A stretch of DNA of 64,000 bases from Pseudomonas entomophila (GTDB taxonomy: Bacteria > Pseudomonadota > Gammaproteobacteria > Pseudomonadales > Pseudomonadaceae). The stretch spans positions 1 to 64,000 of the forward strand of contig NZ_JAAMQJ010000002.1 in NCBI RefSeq assembly GCF_013523125.1, given 5' to 3'. Below, in pieces: positions 27,064 through 36,670 of this stretch. The notes under the pieces were generated by a model that saw only the letters and a program-made list of their open reading frames with translations, was not told the DNA's origin and made no database searches. How positions within the stretch are numbered: position 1 is the first letter of the stretch; each line of letters opens with the position of its first letter. A program made the translations under genes and the position numbers.

Positions 27064-28838
27064 AATGGGCGATGAAGCTGCGCACACGGCTCTTTCTCAG
27101 TATTTCCGCGCTGGTCAGCGTGGCGCTGCTGGGCTTGCTGCTCGGGCTGGTGAGTGTCATCCAGATGGCCTCGGTGCAGCAGGAGCAGGTGCGCGTCACC
27201 ACGCAGTCGCTGGCACTGGGCTTGAAGTTGCGACAGAACCTGGGTGACCAGCTGGCCTTGATCCTGAAGGCCGACTCCGACCGCGAGCGCCTGCTGAGCC
27301 TGCAGAACGAATTCCAGAGCGTGCTGGACGACGGCGCCGACCTGGACAGCGCCAAGGCCGGCTTCGGCAAGACACGGGCGATCTACCAGCGCTTCCTGCA
27401 AGCGTACCGCGAGTCCGCGCAACCGTGGCGCGACATGAGTCCCGAAGCGCCGCTGGGTGCAGCGTTCAATGCCATCCGCACCGACCTGATCGATGCTCAT
27501 CAGCGTGCCCTGGCGCACATCGGCCAAAGCGGCGAGCAGGCGCGCGACCGTGCGCTGCTGGTCGGCGGCCTCTTGGGCATCATGGGGCTGACCGTCCTGG
27601 TGCTGGGCTTCATCACCGCCCACAACATGGCACGCCGGTTCGGTCAGCCGATCGAGGCCTTGGCCAAGGCCGCCGACCAGGTGGGCGAGGGCAACTTCGA
27701 TGTCACGCTGCCGGTGACCCAAGGCCAGGAGCTGAGCTTGCTGACCAAGCGGTTCGGACTCATGGCCGACGCCCTGCGCAAGCACCAGGCGACCAACGTC
27801 GACGAGTTGTTGGCCGGGCAACAACGCTTGCAGGCCGTCCTCGACAGCATCGACGATGGCTTGCTGATCATCGACCGCCAGGGGCGGTTGGAACACCTCA
27901 ATCCCGTGGGCCAGCGCCAGCTCGGTTGGGACAACAGCCGCGTCGGCGTCAGCCTGGCCGAAGCGCTGCAGCGACCTGAACTCGAGCAACAGCTGCGCCA
28001 GGTCCTGCGCGGCGGCAGTCTCGACCGTCCGCCCGAGGACCTGAGCCTGGAGGTCGATGACGAGTCGCGCCTGCTGACCTACAGCCTCACCCCCGTCAGC
28101 CATCCCCAAGGGCCGATCCTGGGTGCGGTCATGGTCTTGCACGACGTCACCGAACAGCGGGCCTTCGAGCGGGTCCGCAGCGAATTCGTGCTGCGTGCGT
28201 CCCATGAGCTGCGCACGCCGATCACCGGCATGCACATGGCCTTCGGGCTGCTGCGCGAACGGCTGAAATTTCCGGTCGAGGCGCGCGAGAACGACCTGCT
28301 CGAGACCATCGGCGAGGAAATGCAGCGCCTGACCCAGCTGATCAATGACCTGCTGAACTTCTCGCGCTACCAGAGCGGGCTGCAGAAGCTCGAACTGGCG
28401 CCGTGCACGGTGGAGGATCTGCTCCAACGCGCCATCGATCGCTTCGCGGTGCAGGCCCAGGCCAAGCACATCGAGCTGGTCCAGGAGCTGGAACATCATC
28501 TGCCGCGCCTTCAGGCGGACGTCGCACAGCTCGACCGCGTCCTGGACAACCTGCTGCACAACGCCATTCGCCATACCGCCCAGGGCGGGCGTATCTGCCT
28601 ACAGGCACGGCGCCATGCCGAACGCGTGATCATCAGCGTGGAAGACAATGGCGAAGGCATCGCCTACGGGCAGCAAGGCCGTATCTTCGAACCGTTCGTC
28701 CAGGTCGGTCGCAAGAAAGGCGGTGCCGGGTTGGGCCTGGCCCTGTGCAAAGAGATCGTCCAGCTGCACGGCGGCCGCATGGGTGTGCTTTCCCGACCTG
28801 GGCAAGGCACCCAGTTCTACATGGCATTGCCGGCCTAG
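27060..28838 (+). CDS. kinB: KinB sensor histidine kinase/phosphatase
   Basis: 592 residues: transmembrane helix (about 12-35), periplasmic helical sensor region, second helix (about 167-187), HAMP (about 190-245), PAS-like domain (about 255-365), then HisKA with RASHELRTPITG (phospho-acceptor His382) and an HATPase domain with DNLLHNAIRHT, EDNGEGIAYG and GGAGLGLALC. ATGA overlap couples its translation to algB. KinB sets AlgB phosphorylation and in P. aeruginosa also affects AlgU release. A start four codons later (MKLRTRLFL) is possible. Confidence 0.94.
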   Translation: MKWAMKLRTRLFLSISALVSVALLGLLLGLVSVIQMASVQQEQVRVTTQSLALGLKLRQNLGDQLALILKADSDRERLLSLQNEFQSVLDDGADLDSAKAGFGKTRAIYQRFLQAYRESAQPWRDMSPEAPLGAAFNAIRTDLIDAHQRALAHIGQSGEQARDRALLVGGLLGIMGLTVLVLGFITAHNMARRFGQPIEALAKAADQVGEGNFDVTLPVTQGQELSLLTKRFGLMADALRKHQATNVDELLAGQQRLQAVLDSIDDGLLIIDRQGRLEHLNPVGQRQLGWDNSRVGVSLAEALQRPELEQQLRQVLRGGSLDRPPEDLSLEVDDESRLLTYSLTPVSHPQGPILGAVMVLHDVTEQRAFERVRSEFVLRASHELRTPITGMHMAFGLLRERLKFPVEARENDLLETIGEEMQRLTQLINDLLNFSRYQSGLQKLELAPCTVEDLLQRAIDRFAVQAQAKHIELVQELEHHLPRLQADVAQLDRVLDNLLHNAIRHTAQGGRICLQARRHAERVIISVEDNGEGIAYGQQGRIFEPFVQVGRKKGGAGLGLALCKEIVQLHGGRMGVLSRPGQGTQFYMALPA

Positions 28839-28851
28839 GGGCGGGCCACGA

Positions 28852-28889
28852 GACGGTCAGCGCCGGGCCGGCGTCCGGCGCTGACCGTC
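28852..28889. terminator. Bidirectional terminator hairpin overlapping the end of the EAL gene
   Basis: GACGGTCAGCGCCGG (28852-28866) and CCGGCGCTGACCGTC (28875-28889) form a perfect 15-bp stem with an 8-nt loop. It lies between the convergent kinB and EAL genes and includes the EAL stop codon. Tails lack long T-runs, but the stem strength and position fit transcription stop on both sides. Confidence 0.7.
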
Positions 28890-30464
28890 GCTGACCAGCT
28901 GGATGAACTGACGGGCCGTCAAGGGCCGGGCGAACAGCCACCCTTGGCCATATTCCACGCCTTCGCTGCTGAGCAGCTCGGCCTGGTCCTCGTATTCGAC
29001 CCCCTCGGCGATCACCTGCAACTGCAAGGCATGGGCCATGCGCACGATGTGCGGGGCCACGCCACTGCTGGCGGCATCGTGCCCCAACGCATCGATGAAG
29101 GCCTTGTCGATCTTCAGGCAGTCGACCGGCAAGGTCTGCAGATAGGCCAGGCTGCAGTAGCCCGTGCCGAAATCATCGATCAATACCTTGTGGCCCAGGC
29201 TGCGCAAAGCCTGCAAATGGTCACGGGCCACGTCCACGTCGACCAGGCCACGCTCGGTCACCTCGAAGGCGATCTGTCGCGCGTCGACGCGGTGCAGCGC
29301 CAGCAGACGGGTCGCCAAGACGCCGATGCGGGGCGCCATGACGTCGCAGGCCGCCAGGTTGATCGAGATGTACAGCTGCGCGTGCGTGCGCAGCAAGGTG
29401 CCCAGCTGCTCGAGCACACGTTGCAAGACGAAATCGGTCAGCGGACGGATCTGACCGGTGTCTTCGGCCAGCGGAATGAACAGGTCAGGACTGGTCAGGG
29501 TGCCATCGGGGCGGCGCCAGCGCACCAAGGCCTCGGCGCCCACGCAACGGCGGTTGGTCAGCGTGAAGATGGGCTGGTAGAGCACCTGCAGCTCACCCCG
29601 GCGCAAGGCCCCTTGCAACGCAGCGCTCATCGAGCGGCGTTGCAGCGCCAGCTGCCCCGTCAGCCAGCCGATGCAACAGGCGGTCAGCAGGCTGCCGATC
29701 ACCAGCAGCCAGAGCAGCCTGCCCAGCTCCAGCGGCGCCGAGGTGCGCGGCACGATCAGGGCCAGCTGGTAGTCGGGCGACTTGGTCGGCATGCGGTAGA
29801 TGAGGCGATCCGGCAACTCGATCAGGGCCTGCGTCGGGGCGATGGGCCACGTGACATGGGGCGGCCAGGGCTGTACCGGCCCCAGGACCGGAATGGCGCG
29901 TGTCCCCTGATCGAGCAGTACCAGCACGCTGCCACCGACCGGAAGGTCGACGACGTCGGTCAGATGGCCACGCGAGGTCGAGACCAGAAAGCGCCCACGC
30001 CCCAGCATCAGCGCTGCCAGATTGTCGTCGGGCTCGGTGGAGGTATTGAGCCAGATGCTGTAGACCGGGCCGTTGATGTCCGGCGCTCGCAAGGGGGCTT
30101 CCCAGCGTGCGCCTTCGCGGATCGAGCACACGGTGGCGCCGTCCACGTAGGCAGCTGCGTAGACGAAGCGGAATCGGAACCCCACCTGCCGCAATGCGGC
30201 CAGCATCGCGCTATCGCAACGCCTCGAGGGCAGCGCCTGCAACTGGTCCACGCCCTGGCGCAGTTGCCCGAACACTTGCTCGAGCCGCTCCAGAAAGCGC
30301 TCGCCCCGGGCATTCATGGAGGCGATCTCCTGTTGCTTCACCTGGTGCATGGCCAGGGTCAGGCTGATCGCCAGCAGCAGGCTCGCACTGAGCAGGGTCG
30401 CGACCAGGGCCAGTAGCCGTGGTCGCTGCAACAGGTAGGCGAAAACAGGGGCGAGCGCTGACAT
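28857..30464 (-). CDS. CSS-type EAL-domain cyclic-di-GMP phosphodiesterase
   Basis: 535 residues. Transmembrane helix (about 18-40), a periplasmic CSS-type sensor domain with paired cysteines (C83; VCSI near 113, where CSS would be usual), a second helix (about 248-268), and an EAL domain. Catalytic signatures are intact: EAL at 311-313, FEVTERG, LIDDFGTGYCSL, LKIDKAF and IAEGVE. It would hydrolyse c-di-GMP, with the sensor regulated by periplasmic thiol state as known for CSS-EAL proteins. ATG 30464 lacks a strong ribosome binding site; a TTG 12 codons earlier is an alternative. Confidence 0.85.
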   Translation of the reverse strand: MSALAPVFAYLLQRPRLLALVATLLSASLLLAISLTLAMHQVKQQEIASMNARGERFLERLEQVFGQLRQGVDQLQALPSRRCDSAMLAALRQVGFRFRFVYAAAYVDGATVCSIREGARWEAPLRAPDINGPVYSIWLNTSTEPDDNLAALMLGRGRFLVSTSRGHLTDVVDLPVGGSVLVLLDQGTRAIPVLGPVQPWPPHVTWPIAPTQALIELPDRLIYRMPTKSPDYQLALIVPRTSAPLELGRLLWLLVIGSLLTACCIGWLTGQLALQRRSMSAALQGALRRGELQVLYQPIFTLTNRRCVGAEALVRWRRPDGTLTSPDLFIPLAEDTGQIRPLTDFVLQRVLEQLGTLLRTHAQLYISINLAACDVMAPRIGVLATRLLALHRVDARQIAFEVTERGLVDVDVARDHLQALRSLGHKVLIDDFGTGYCSLAYLQTLPVDCLKIDKAFIDALGHDAASSGVAPHIVRMAHALQLQVIAEGVEYEDQAELLSSEGVEYGQGWLFARPLTARQFIQLVSDGQRRTPARR

Positions 30465-30533
30465 CCAAGGTATCCGGTCGAGTGTCCATGAGCAGGGCAA
30501 CTGTCCGGCAAGTCAGTCTCTGGCAAGAGCGCT

Positions 30534-31310
30534 TCAATGCATGCTGTTCAGCACTTGCAGGATAGCTGCGGTTTGCGCATCCGCCACGCCATCGTAACGC
30601 TGGGGCCGGAAGTGCATCTGGAAGGCCACGAGCGTCGCACGAGTGGCCGGGTCCCAGACACCGGTCGGCTCGATGGCATAGCCAGCGCGCGCCAGCTGCT
30701 GCTGATACCAGCCGATGCTCGGTGGGTTCACGGCATAGTAGGCCTGCTGCCGGGCCACGGCATTGGCGTCGGGCCAGAGCCCCAGGCCGGCATCGGCCAG
30801 ACGCTTCCAGGGGAACAACGGGCCTGGGTCCTGCTTGCGCGCCGGGGCGATGTCGCTGTGGCCGATGATGTTGCGCGGTGAGATACCGTGGCGCTTGACA
30901 ATGTCCTTGACCAGGGCGATCACCGCCTGCACCTGCGCCTCGCTGTAGGGGTACCAACGACGCCCCGTGGGGGTATCGGTGAAACCTGGGTTGACGATCT
31001 CGATCCCGATGGAGCTGGAATTGAGCCAGGTCCGACCCTGCCATTGGCTTTCCCCGGCATGCCAGGCCCGGCGGTTCTCGTCCACCAGCTGATAGACCGT
31101 GCCGGCGTCATCGCCGATCAGGTAGTGGCTGCTGACCTCGCCCTGGGTCAGCAGCGCCAGCGAACGCTCCAGCGAGGCGTTGGTGTAATGCAGAATGACG
31201 AACTGGACGCGGCTGTCCTGGTTGGCCGAGACATGGCTGCGGTCGATGCGCAGCCCTGAAGAGCAGCCCGCGAGCAACAGCAACAAGGAGGCGAGCACGA
31301 GTTTTTTCAT
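30534..31310 (-). CDS. ampDh2: Lipoprotein N-acetylmuramoyl-L-alanine amidase (AmpD-like)
   Basis: 258 residues. Lipoprotein signal LLLLLAGC with Cys16; Amidase_2 domain with zinc ligands His41 (VILHYTN), His151 (IIGHSDIAP) and Asp161 (DPGP), and a GIEIVN strand; the C-terminal about 60 residues resemble a peptidoglycan-binding domain (VWDPATRATLVAFQMHFRP). It cleaves the amide bond between MurNAc and L-Ala in murein or its fragments and so can influence AmpC induction. The symbol rests on similarity and neighbourhood (kinB, DgcH, dsbA) as in P. aeruginosa. Confidence 0.85.
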   Translation of the reverse strand: MKKLVLASLLLLLAGCSSGLRIDRSHVSANQDSRVQFVILHYTNASLERSLALLTQGEVSSHYLIGDDAGTVYQLVDENRRAWHAGESQWQGRTWLNSSSIGIEIVNPGFTDTPTGRRWYPYSEAQVQAVIALVKDIVKRHGISPRNIIGHSDIAPARKQDPGPLFPWKRLADAGLGLWPDANAVARQQAYYAVNPPSIGWYQQQLARAGYAIEPTGVWDPATRATLVAFQMHFRPQRYDGVADAQTAAILQVLNSMH

Positions 31311-31422
31311 AGGACGAACGAGCATCTGGCATGAGGGTCGCCTCAGTATAACGAGCTGATCGGCCAGCGCACCTGGTGCGCGACGGGTCGCGCCAGCCAG
31401 GCAGGGCCAGGGCTGACCGGTT

Positions 31423-33351
31423 TCAAGGGTCGGTTTCGACCCGGTTGCGTCCCTGGGCCTTGGCCCGGTATAGGGCCTGGTCGGCACGCTTGAGCACCGT
31501 CTCGGCCTGATCGCCGATCTGGAAGGCGCTCACGCCGATCGACACGGTCACGGTCACCCGCTCGCCTTTGAAATGGAACGGGCAGGCCTCCACGGCGGCA
31601 CGCAAGTCGTCGCTCAACGCGCGCCCGGCTGCCAACGCGCTGCCCGGCAGCAGCAGCACGAACTCTTCGTCCCCGAAACGGGCGATGAAATCCCGGCCAC
31701 GCAGACGCGTGCGCATCACGTTGGTGACGATCTTGAGGACCTTGTCTCCGGCCAGGTGCCCGTAACTGTCGTTGATCCGCTTGAAGTGGTCCAGGTCCAG
31801 GATCGCCAGGCACAGTGGCTCGGCGGACGCCTGCCAGGCCTGCACGTCGTGGTCGAGACGTTCGCTCCAGGCTGCCCGGTTGGGCAGCCCGGTAAGAGGG
31901 TCGACCAGGGCTTTCTGGCGCTGCTCCTCGAGGTGGCCGCGTACGTCCAGCGCCTCCTGCTCCATGGCCGCCACACGCTCGGCGAGCCCTTGCAGGCGAC
32001 CGGCCAACGCCTGTTCACGCTGATCCCGTGCCCGGCAGTGCTCGTCCAGCGTGGTCAGCAGGCCTTCCAGGCGGTTGTCCAGGATCGAACGCACGCTCGC
32101 CAGGTCGGCCACGTCCTGGACGCTGCTCTGCAAGCCGCCGACCTGCGCCCGCAGTTGGTGGTCCAGCTGGCGCGAGGCAGAGCGCTGGTCGGCATGGCCG
32201 CTGCTGGCAGCCTGCAGGTGGTTCTGGAAACTCTCCAGACGCCCGTTGAGCTGTTGCAGATAGGCCTCGAATTCATGCTGCCCACTGTCGTTGATCGCCA
32301 GCATCAGCACGGCCAGATCGTCCAGTACCGGAATCAGCTCGTACCAGTTCAGGCCACTGGCGACTCGCTCGCGCATGGCCAGTGCCTGGGTCTTGTGCCG
32401 CTCTGGCAAGGTCAGGTCATCGAGCAGGCCGAGCAGCGTCTGCTCGATGTGCGCCGCCACGCTGCTATAGGGAGGCTCGACGGCATAGGGCAAGGCGTAA
32501 GGGCCGTCGTCGAGCGGCTCGTTCGACAGCGCTTCGCCGACGGCTGCCGGCATGGCGGGTGGCTGTGCCGAGGGCAGGGCCGACAGGGGCGCCACGCTCG
32601 GCACAGGGGGTGCAGGCACGGCCTCGGGGGGCACGGGCGCGGCGGGCATACCGTCTGCCGCAGGAGGCTCGAGCACAGGACGCACGTCGTCTGCCACAGG
32701 CGCGGCCGACGCCGGTGGATCCATGGCCGGTGGGTCGATCGAGGCAGGCGCCGCATCGGGTACCGGTGCCGATTGCGCCTCAGGTGCGGGTGCCGACGCT
32801 GCCGGGGCGGTGGCCGGTGTGTCGCTGTCACGAGCGCCGAACAGCCGCTGCAGCAGGCCTGGCCCCGTCGGGGGGGCCTGCGTGCGCACGGCCTGCAGGG
32901 CACGCCCTTGCAGGTTGCTGAGTTCGCTCAACAGCAGCGGCATTTCCCTGGCTTGACCGACACGTTCATCAAGTTGCCTGGCGAACTTCTTCAGCGGCTT
33001 GCCGACTTCACTGGGCAGGGGCAAGTGCTGCAACTGCTGCACCAAGGTAGACAAGGCCGTGCTGACCTGGCCCAGGCGCGTCTCGCGGCGCTGCTCGGAA
33101 TCGAGCACGGCCTTTTCCAGACGAGGGATGAGCCCGGCGAGTGCGGTGTCGAGGTTGTCGCCGCGAATGACTTCGCGCATCTCCTTCATGCACGCATCGA
33201 CGGCCTTGTCGCTGCCTTCGGCCGCCAGCGTGCTGCGCACCAGGCCGCGGCGCAGCAGGTCGAGACGCGCCTCCCAGCGCCGCTCGAGCGCCTCCTGCTG
33301 TTCGAGGCTTTCCAGGTACTTGTCTTTCCAGCGCTGGGCGTCGTCGGTCAT
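31423..33351 (-). CDS. dgcH: GGDEF-domain protein (DgcH-like) with GDEEF active-site motif
   Basis: 642 residues. N-terminal helical region (1-160), a P/A-rich linker (about 165-275), helical/coiled-coil segments (about 300-470), and a C-terminal GGDEF domain (about 475-635; DPLTGLPNRAAW, DLDHFKRINDSYGH). The A-site reads RFGDEEF (GDEEF at 560-564), whereas active cyclases have RFGG(D/E)EF: the second glycine is aspartate. The inhibitory I-site RGRD is five residues upstream, as in regulated cyclases. In P. aeruginosa the positional equivalent (PA5487) is a diguanylate cyclase. Here activity may be lost or altered, leaving possible c-di-GMP binding. Confidence 0.82.
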   Translation of the reverse strand: MTDDAQRWKDKYLESLEQQEALERRWEARLDLLRRGLVRSTLAAEGSDKAVDACMKEMREVIRGDNLDTALAGLIPRLEKAVLDSEQRRETRLGQVSTALSTLVQQLQHLPLPSEVGKPLKKFARQLDERVGQAREMPLLLSELSNLQGRALQAVRTQAPPTGPGLLQRLFGARDSDTPATAPAASAPAPEAQSAPVPDAAPASIDPPAMDPPASAAPVADDVRPVLEPPAADGMPAAPVPPEAVPAPPVPSVAPLSALPSAQPPAMPAAVGEALSNEPLDDGPYALPYAVEPPYSSVAAHIEQTLLGLLDDLTLPERHKTQALAMRERVASGLNWYELIPVLDDLAVLMLAINDSGQHEFEAYLQQLNGRLESFQNHLQAASSGHADQRSASRQLDHQLRAQVGGLQSSVQDVADLASVRSILDNRLEGLLTTLDEHCRARDQREQALAGRLQGLAERVAAMEQEALDVRGHLEEQRQKALVDPLTGLPNRAAWSERLDHDVQAWQASAEPLCLAILDLDHFKRINDSYGHLAGDKVLKIVTNVMRTRLRGRDFIARFGDEEFVLLLPGSALAAGRALSDDLRAAVEACPFHFKGERVTVTVSIGVSAFQIGDQAETVLKRADQALYRAKAQGRNRVETDP

Positions 33352-33380
33352 GCCTGGATCCGCATTCGGAAAAAGGGCTG

Positions 33381-34235
33381 TCAGCTCACGACCGGCAGCG
33401 TATCCACAGTCAATGCGTCAGGCAAACGAATCTCCACCGCCACCGGCAAATGGTCGGAAATCGGCTGCGACAGCACCTCGACCCGTTCCAGCGTCAGGGT
33501 CGGGCTGAGCAGGATGTGGTCCAGGCAACGCTGGGGCCGCCAGCTGGGGAAGGTGGCCTCGACCTGCGGTGCGATCAGGCCCAGGTCACGCAAGGGCGAG
33601 TGCTCGAGCAGGTCATTGGCATGGGTGTTCATGTCGCCCATGAGCACCTGGTGACGGTAGCCGCCGATCAGTTCGCGGATGTAGGCCAGCTGCAGGGCGC
33701 GGGTCTTGGCGCCCAGCGCCAGGTGCATCATCACCACGACCAGGGCGTCCTCACCTTCGCCGAACCGCACCAGGATCGCGCCGCGACCGGCCGGCCCGGG
33801 CAAGGGATGATCCTCGAGTGCATGGGGCTTGAGACGGCTCAGCACGCCGTTGCTGTGCTGGGCGAAACGCCCAAGGTTGCGGTTGAGCTGCTGGTACCAG
33901 TAGGGGAAGGCACCCAGTTGCGCCAGGTGCTCCACCTGATTGATGTAGCCGGACCGCAGGCTGCCCCCATCGACCTCTTGCAGGGCGACCAGGTCGAAGT
34001 CGCCGATCAGCGCACCGATCTTCTGCAGATTGCCGGCACGGCCGGTGTGCGGCAGCAGGTGCTGCCAGCTACGGGTCAGGTAATGCCGGTAGCGCTCGGT
34101 ACTGATGCCTACCTGGATGTTGAAGCTGAGCAGCCTGAGCCGCCCATCGGCAGGCAGCTCGGCGCCTTGCAGATGGGCCGGGTTGACCTGCGGCTGGTGC
34201 AGGCCAACGCCTCGCGTGGTCTTCAAGCGGGCCAT
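33381..34235 (-). CDS. Endonuclease/exonuclease/phosphatase (EEP) superfamily protein
   Basis: 284 residues with the EEP catalytic set: LLSFNIQVG (about 34-42), VALQEVDGG, MMHLALG, MGDMNTHAND and the C-terminal SDHLPVAVEI. The fold binds Mg2+ and cleaves phosphodiester or phosphomonoester bonds; substrate is unknown and could be nucleic acid, lipid or inositol phosphate. There is no signal peptide. It is 29 bases downstream of dsbA's unit boundary and upstream of the GGDEF gene on the same strand. Confidence 0.82.
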   Translation of the reverse strand: MARLKTTRGVGLHQPQVNPAHLQGAELPADGRLRLLSFNIQVGISTERYRHYLTRSWQHLLPHTGRAGNLQKIGALIGDFDLVALQEVDGGSLRSGYINQVEHLAQLGAFPYWYQQLNRNLGRFAQHSNGVLSRLKPHALEDHPLPGPAGRGAILVRFGEGEDALVVVMMHLALGAKTRALQLAYIRELIGGYRHQVLMGDMNTHANDLLEHSPLRDLGLIAPQVEATFPSWRPQRCLDHILLSPTLTLERVEVLSQPISDHLPVAVEIRLPDALTVDTLPVVS

Positions 34236-34246
34236 GGTCAGCGCCG

Positions 34247-34879
34247 CTACTGGGCGGCGCGCTCCTTGGCGATCAGCTGGTCGGCAACCTGCAGGACACC
34301 TTCAGGCCCGCCGGCAGTGCCGAGGTCGAAGCGGTACTTGCCATCGACGACCATGCTCGGCACACCTGTGACTTCGTACTTCTTCGCCAACTCCTTGGCC
34401 TGGTTGACCTGGCCCTTGATGGCGAAGGAGTTGAAAGTGGCCAGGAACTTGTCCTTGTCCACGCCCTGGGTGGCGAGGAACTCGGCCATTTCCTCAGGCT
34501 TGGTCAGGCGCTTGCGCTGGTTCTGAATGGCGTCGAACACGGCGTTGTGTACCTTGGCTTCCACGCCCATGGCTTCGAGGGTCAGGAACATCTGCCCGTG
34601 GGCGTCCCAGGGGCCACCGAACATGGCTGGCACGCGCTTGAAGACGACGTCCTGGGGCAGTTTTTCGACCCAGGGATTGAGGGTCGGCTCGAAGTGATAG
34701 CAGTGCGGGCAGCCGTACCAGAACAGCTCGACGACTTCGATCTTGCCGGGCACCGAAACAGGAACCGGATTGCTCAGCTCGATGTATTGCTCACCGGCGA
34801 CAGGCTCCGCGGCCTGGACGGCAGCTACTCCGAAAGCGCTGGCGGCGACCAGCGCGGCGCTGAGAAACAGTTTACGCAT
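34247..34879 (-). CDS. dsbA: Thiol:disulfide interchange protein DsbA
   Basis: 210 residues. Signal peptide ending AVQA, thioredoxin fold with the CPHC active site (C57-C60, WYGCPHC) and the cis-proline loop TGVPSMVV. It introduces disulfides into exported proteins and is reoxidised by DsbB. TTTGCTCCTGGGGCAG-like purine-poor sequence precedes the start on the coding strand as CCAGGAGCAAAGC, giving AGGAG at good spacing. The EEP gene follows 11 bases later, so the two are probably cotranscribed. Confidence 0.95.
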   Translation of the reverse strand: MRKLFLSAALVAASAFGVAAVQAAEPVAGEQYIELSNPVPVSVPGKIEVVELFWYGCPHCYHFEPTLNPWVEKLPQDVVFKRVPAMFGGPWDAHGQMFLTLEAMGVEAKVHNAVFDAIQNQRKRLTKPEEMAEFLATQGVDKDKFLATFNSFAIKGQVNQAKELAKKYEVTGVPSMVVDGKYRFDLGTAGGPEGVLQVADQLIAKERAAQ

Positions 34880-35095
34880 GCTTTGCTCCTGGGGCAGTCA
34901 TTGGCCGCCGCTTGGCGACCGTGCTGAATAATCTGAGACCGATCATGAAGGGTCGAGTTCTCGAGTGTAACGGTTATGGTCATGAAAAAGGGCGAACGGG
35001 GTCGAGACTGAACCCGTCGGGCCAGCGCTCACCCGAACACAGATGAGCAACGGCCTTTGTTACCCCGGCACCATTAACCTTGTGTTAACGCCTGC

Positions 35096-35746
35096 TCAAT
35101 GCAAGCCCTGGATGTAGCTGGACAGCGCGTCGATCTGCGCATCGCTCAGCCGTGCGGCGATCGAATGCATCACCACGGCGTCGCTCGCTTCGGTGCGCTG
35201 GCCCTCACGGAACGCTTTCAACTGCTTGCTCACGTAGGCGGCATGCTGCCCGCCCAGCCGAGGAAAGCCTGCCGATGCCACGCCTGCGCCATCGGGCGCA
35301 TGGCAACCGAGGCAGGCGGGCAGGCCGCTCTGCAGATCGCCGCCGTTGAACAGCGCACGGCCTTGCTGGACCAGGGCAGGGTCGGCGAAGCCTGTCGTCG
35401 GCGACTGGCTGGCGTACCAGGCGGCCAGGTCGGCCAGGTCCTGATCGCTCGAGGGTGTCAGCAGGCCGGTCATTTCCGGTACGACTCGCGCGCCCGAGCG
35501 GATGGCGCGAAGCTGCTCCAGAAGATAACGCTCGCCTTGACCGGCGAGTTTGGGAAAGATCGGCACCAGGCTGTTGCCATCGGGGTTATGGCACGCGCCA
35601 CACACGGCACTCTTGGCCTGGCCTGCCGCAGCCTCCCCTTGCAGGGGTTCTGCCTGGGCGGCGCCCGCGCCGCAGAGCGTCAGCAGCACGCCACCTGCGT
35701 ACAGGCGCAGGCGTTGGCGCAGGGTACCCTGGCGAAGAAGCGCCAT
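35096..35746 (-). CDS. cc4: Diheme cytochrome c4
   Basis: 216 residues, signal peptide to about residue 32, then two similar cytochrome c domains with heme motifs CGACH (49-53) and CLGCH (145-149) and methionine ligand regions (VPEMTG; AVVMHS). It is a periplasmic electron carrier feeding terminal oxidases. The start is uncertain because no ribosome binding site precedes 35746. In P. aeruginosa a second cytochrome gene lies between cc4 and engB; it is absent here. Confidence 0.88.
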   Translation of the reverse strand: MALLRQGTLRQRLRLYAGGVLLTLCGAGAAQAEPLQGEAAAGQAKSAVCGACHNPDGNSLVPIFPKLAGQGERYLLEQLRAIRSGARVVPEMTGLLTPSSDQDLADLAAWYASQSPTTGFADPALVQQGRALFNGGDLQSGLPACLGCHAPDGAGVASAGFPRLGGQHAAYVSKQLKAFREGQRTEASDAVVMHSIAARLSDAQIDALSSYIQGLH

Positions 35747-35970
35747 GGCGCGACGTGGGCCCGGTTGGTCTGGGGAATCGTGCAATGCCTTGGAATCCTG
35801 TGTAGCCTGCGCGAACGGCGGTGCGTCGACGTCGCCTCGGCGGCCTGAAGCCGCGGCCGGTGTCGGTGCGACGCGCACACGAAAACCGCGTCACTATATA
35901 CTTGCGACCTTCAAACGGAAACGCACCGCTTGCCGCGCCCAGGCCCGGCAACGCCCCTATCGGAAACCCC

Positions 35971-36606
35971 ATGCACGTCAAGAACCCCATCCTCGGCCTC
36001 TGCCAGCAGGCTCGTTTCGCCATCAGCGCGGCCAAGGTCGAGCAATGCCCCGAAGACCAGGGCTACGAAGTCGCCTTCGCCGGGCGCTCGAACGCCGGCA
36101 AGTCCAGCGCCCTGAACACGCTGACCCACGCCAACCTGGCACGTACCTCCAAGACGCCGGGTCGCACCCAGCTGCTGAACTTCTTCGCCCTGGACGACGA
36201 ACGCCGCCTGGTCGACCTGCCTGGCTATGGCTACGCCAAGGTGCCGATCCCGCTCAAGCAGCACTGGCAGCGTCACCTGGAAGCCTACCTGGGCAGCCGC
36301 GAGTGCCTGCGGGGCGTGATCCTGATGATGGACGTGCGCCACCCGATGACCGACTTCGACAAGATGATGCTCGACTGGGCCAAGGCCAGCCAGATGCCGA
36401 TGCACATCCTGCTGACCAAGGCCGACAAGCTCACCTTCGGCGCTGCGAAGAACACGCTGCTCAAGGTCCAGGCGGAAATCCGCAAGGGCTGGGGGCAGGG
36501 CGTGACCATCCAGCTGTTCTCGGCGCCCAAGCGCCAAGGGCTGGAAGAGGCCTATGGCGTCCTGGCTGGCTGGATGGAACTGGAAGACAAGCCCGCCGCC
36601 GAGTGA
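35971..36606 (+). CDS. engB: Ribosome biogenesis GTPase EngB (YihA/YsxC)
   Basis: 211 residues of the TrmE-Era-EngA-YihA GTPase family. G motifs in order: GRSNAGKSS (G1), TPGRTQ (G2), [10 protein letters not shown] (G3), TKADKL (G4) and FSAPK (G5). It assists assembly of the 50S subunit and is usually essential. The chosen ATG begins [11 protein letters not shown], the normal family start; the frame is open for 50 codons upstream but those overlap the cc4 promoter side. It is convergent with ersA and polA. Confidence 0.93.
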   Translation: MHVKNPILGLCQQARFAISAAKVEQCPEDQGYEVAFAGRSNAGKSSALNTLTHANLARTSKTPGRTQLLNFFALDDERRLVDLPGYGYAKVPIPLKQHWQRHLEAYLGSRECLRGVILMMDVRHPMTDFDKMMLDWAKASQMPMHILLTKADKLTFGAAKNTLLKVQAEIRKGWGQGVTIQLFSAPKRQGLEEAYGVLAGWMELEDKPAAE

Positions 36607-36670
36607 GCCGCGGTGCCTGGCGAACCACCAGGGCCGGTCGACCGCTGGCCCGGATCGCCAAACGGCAGGC

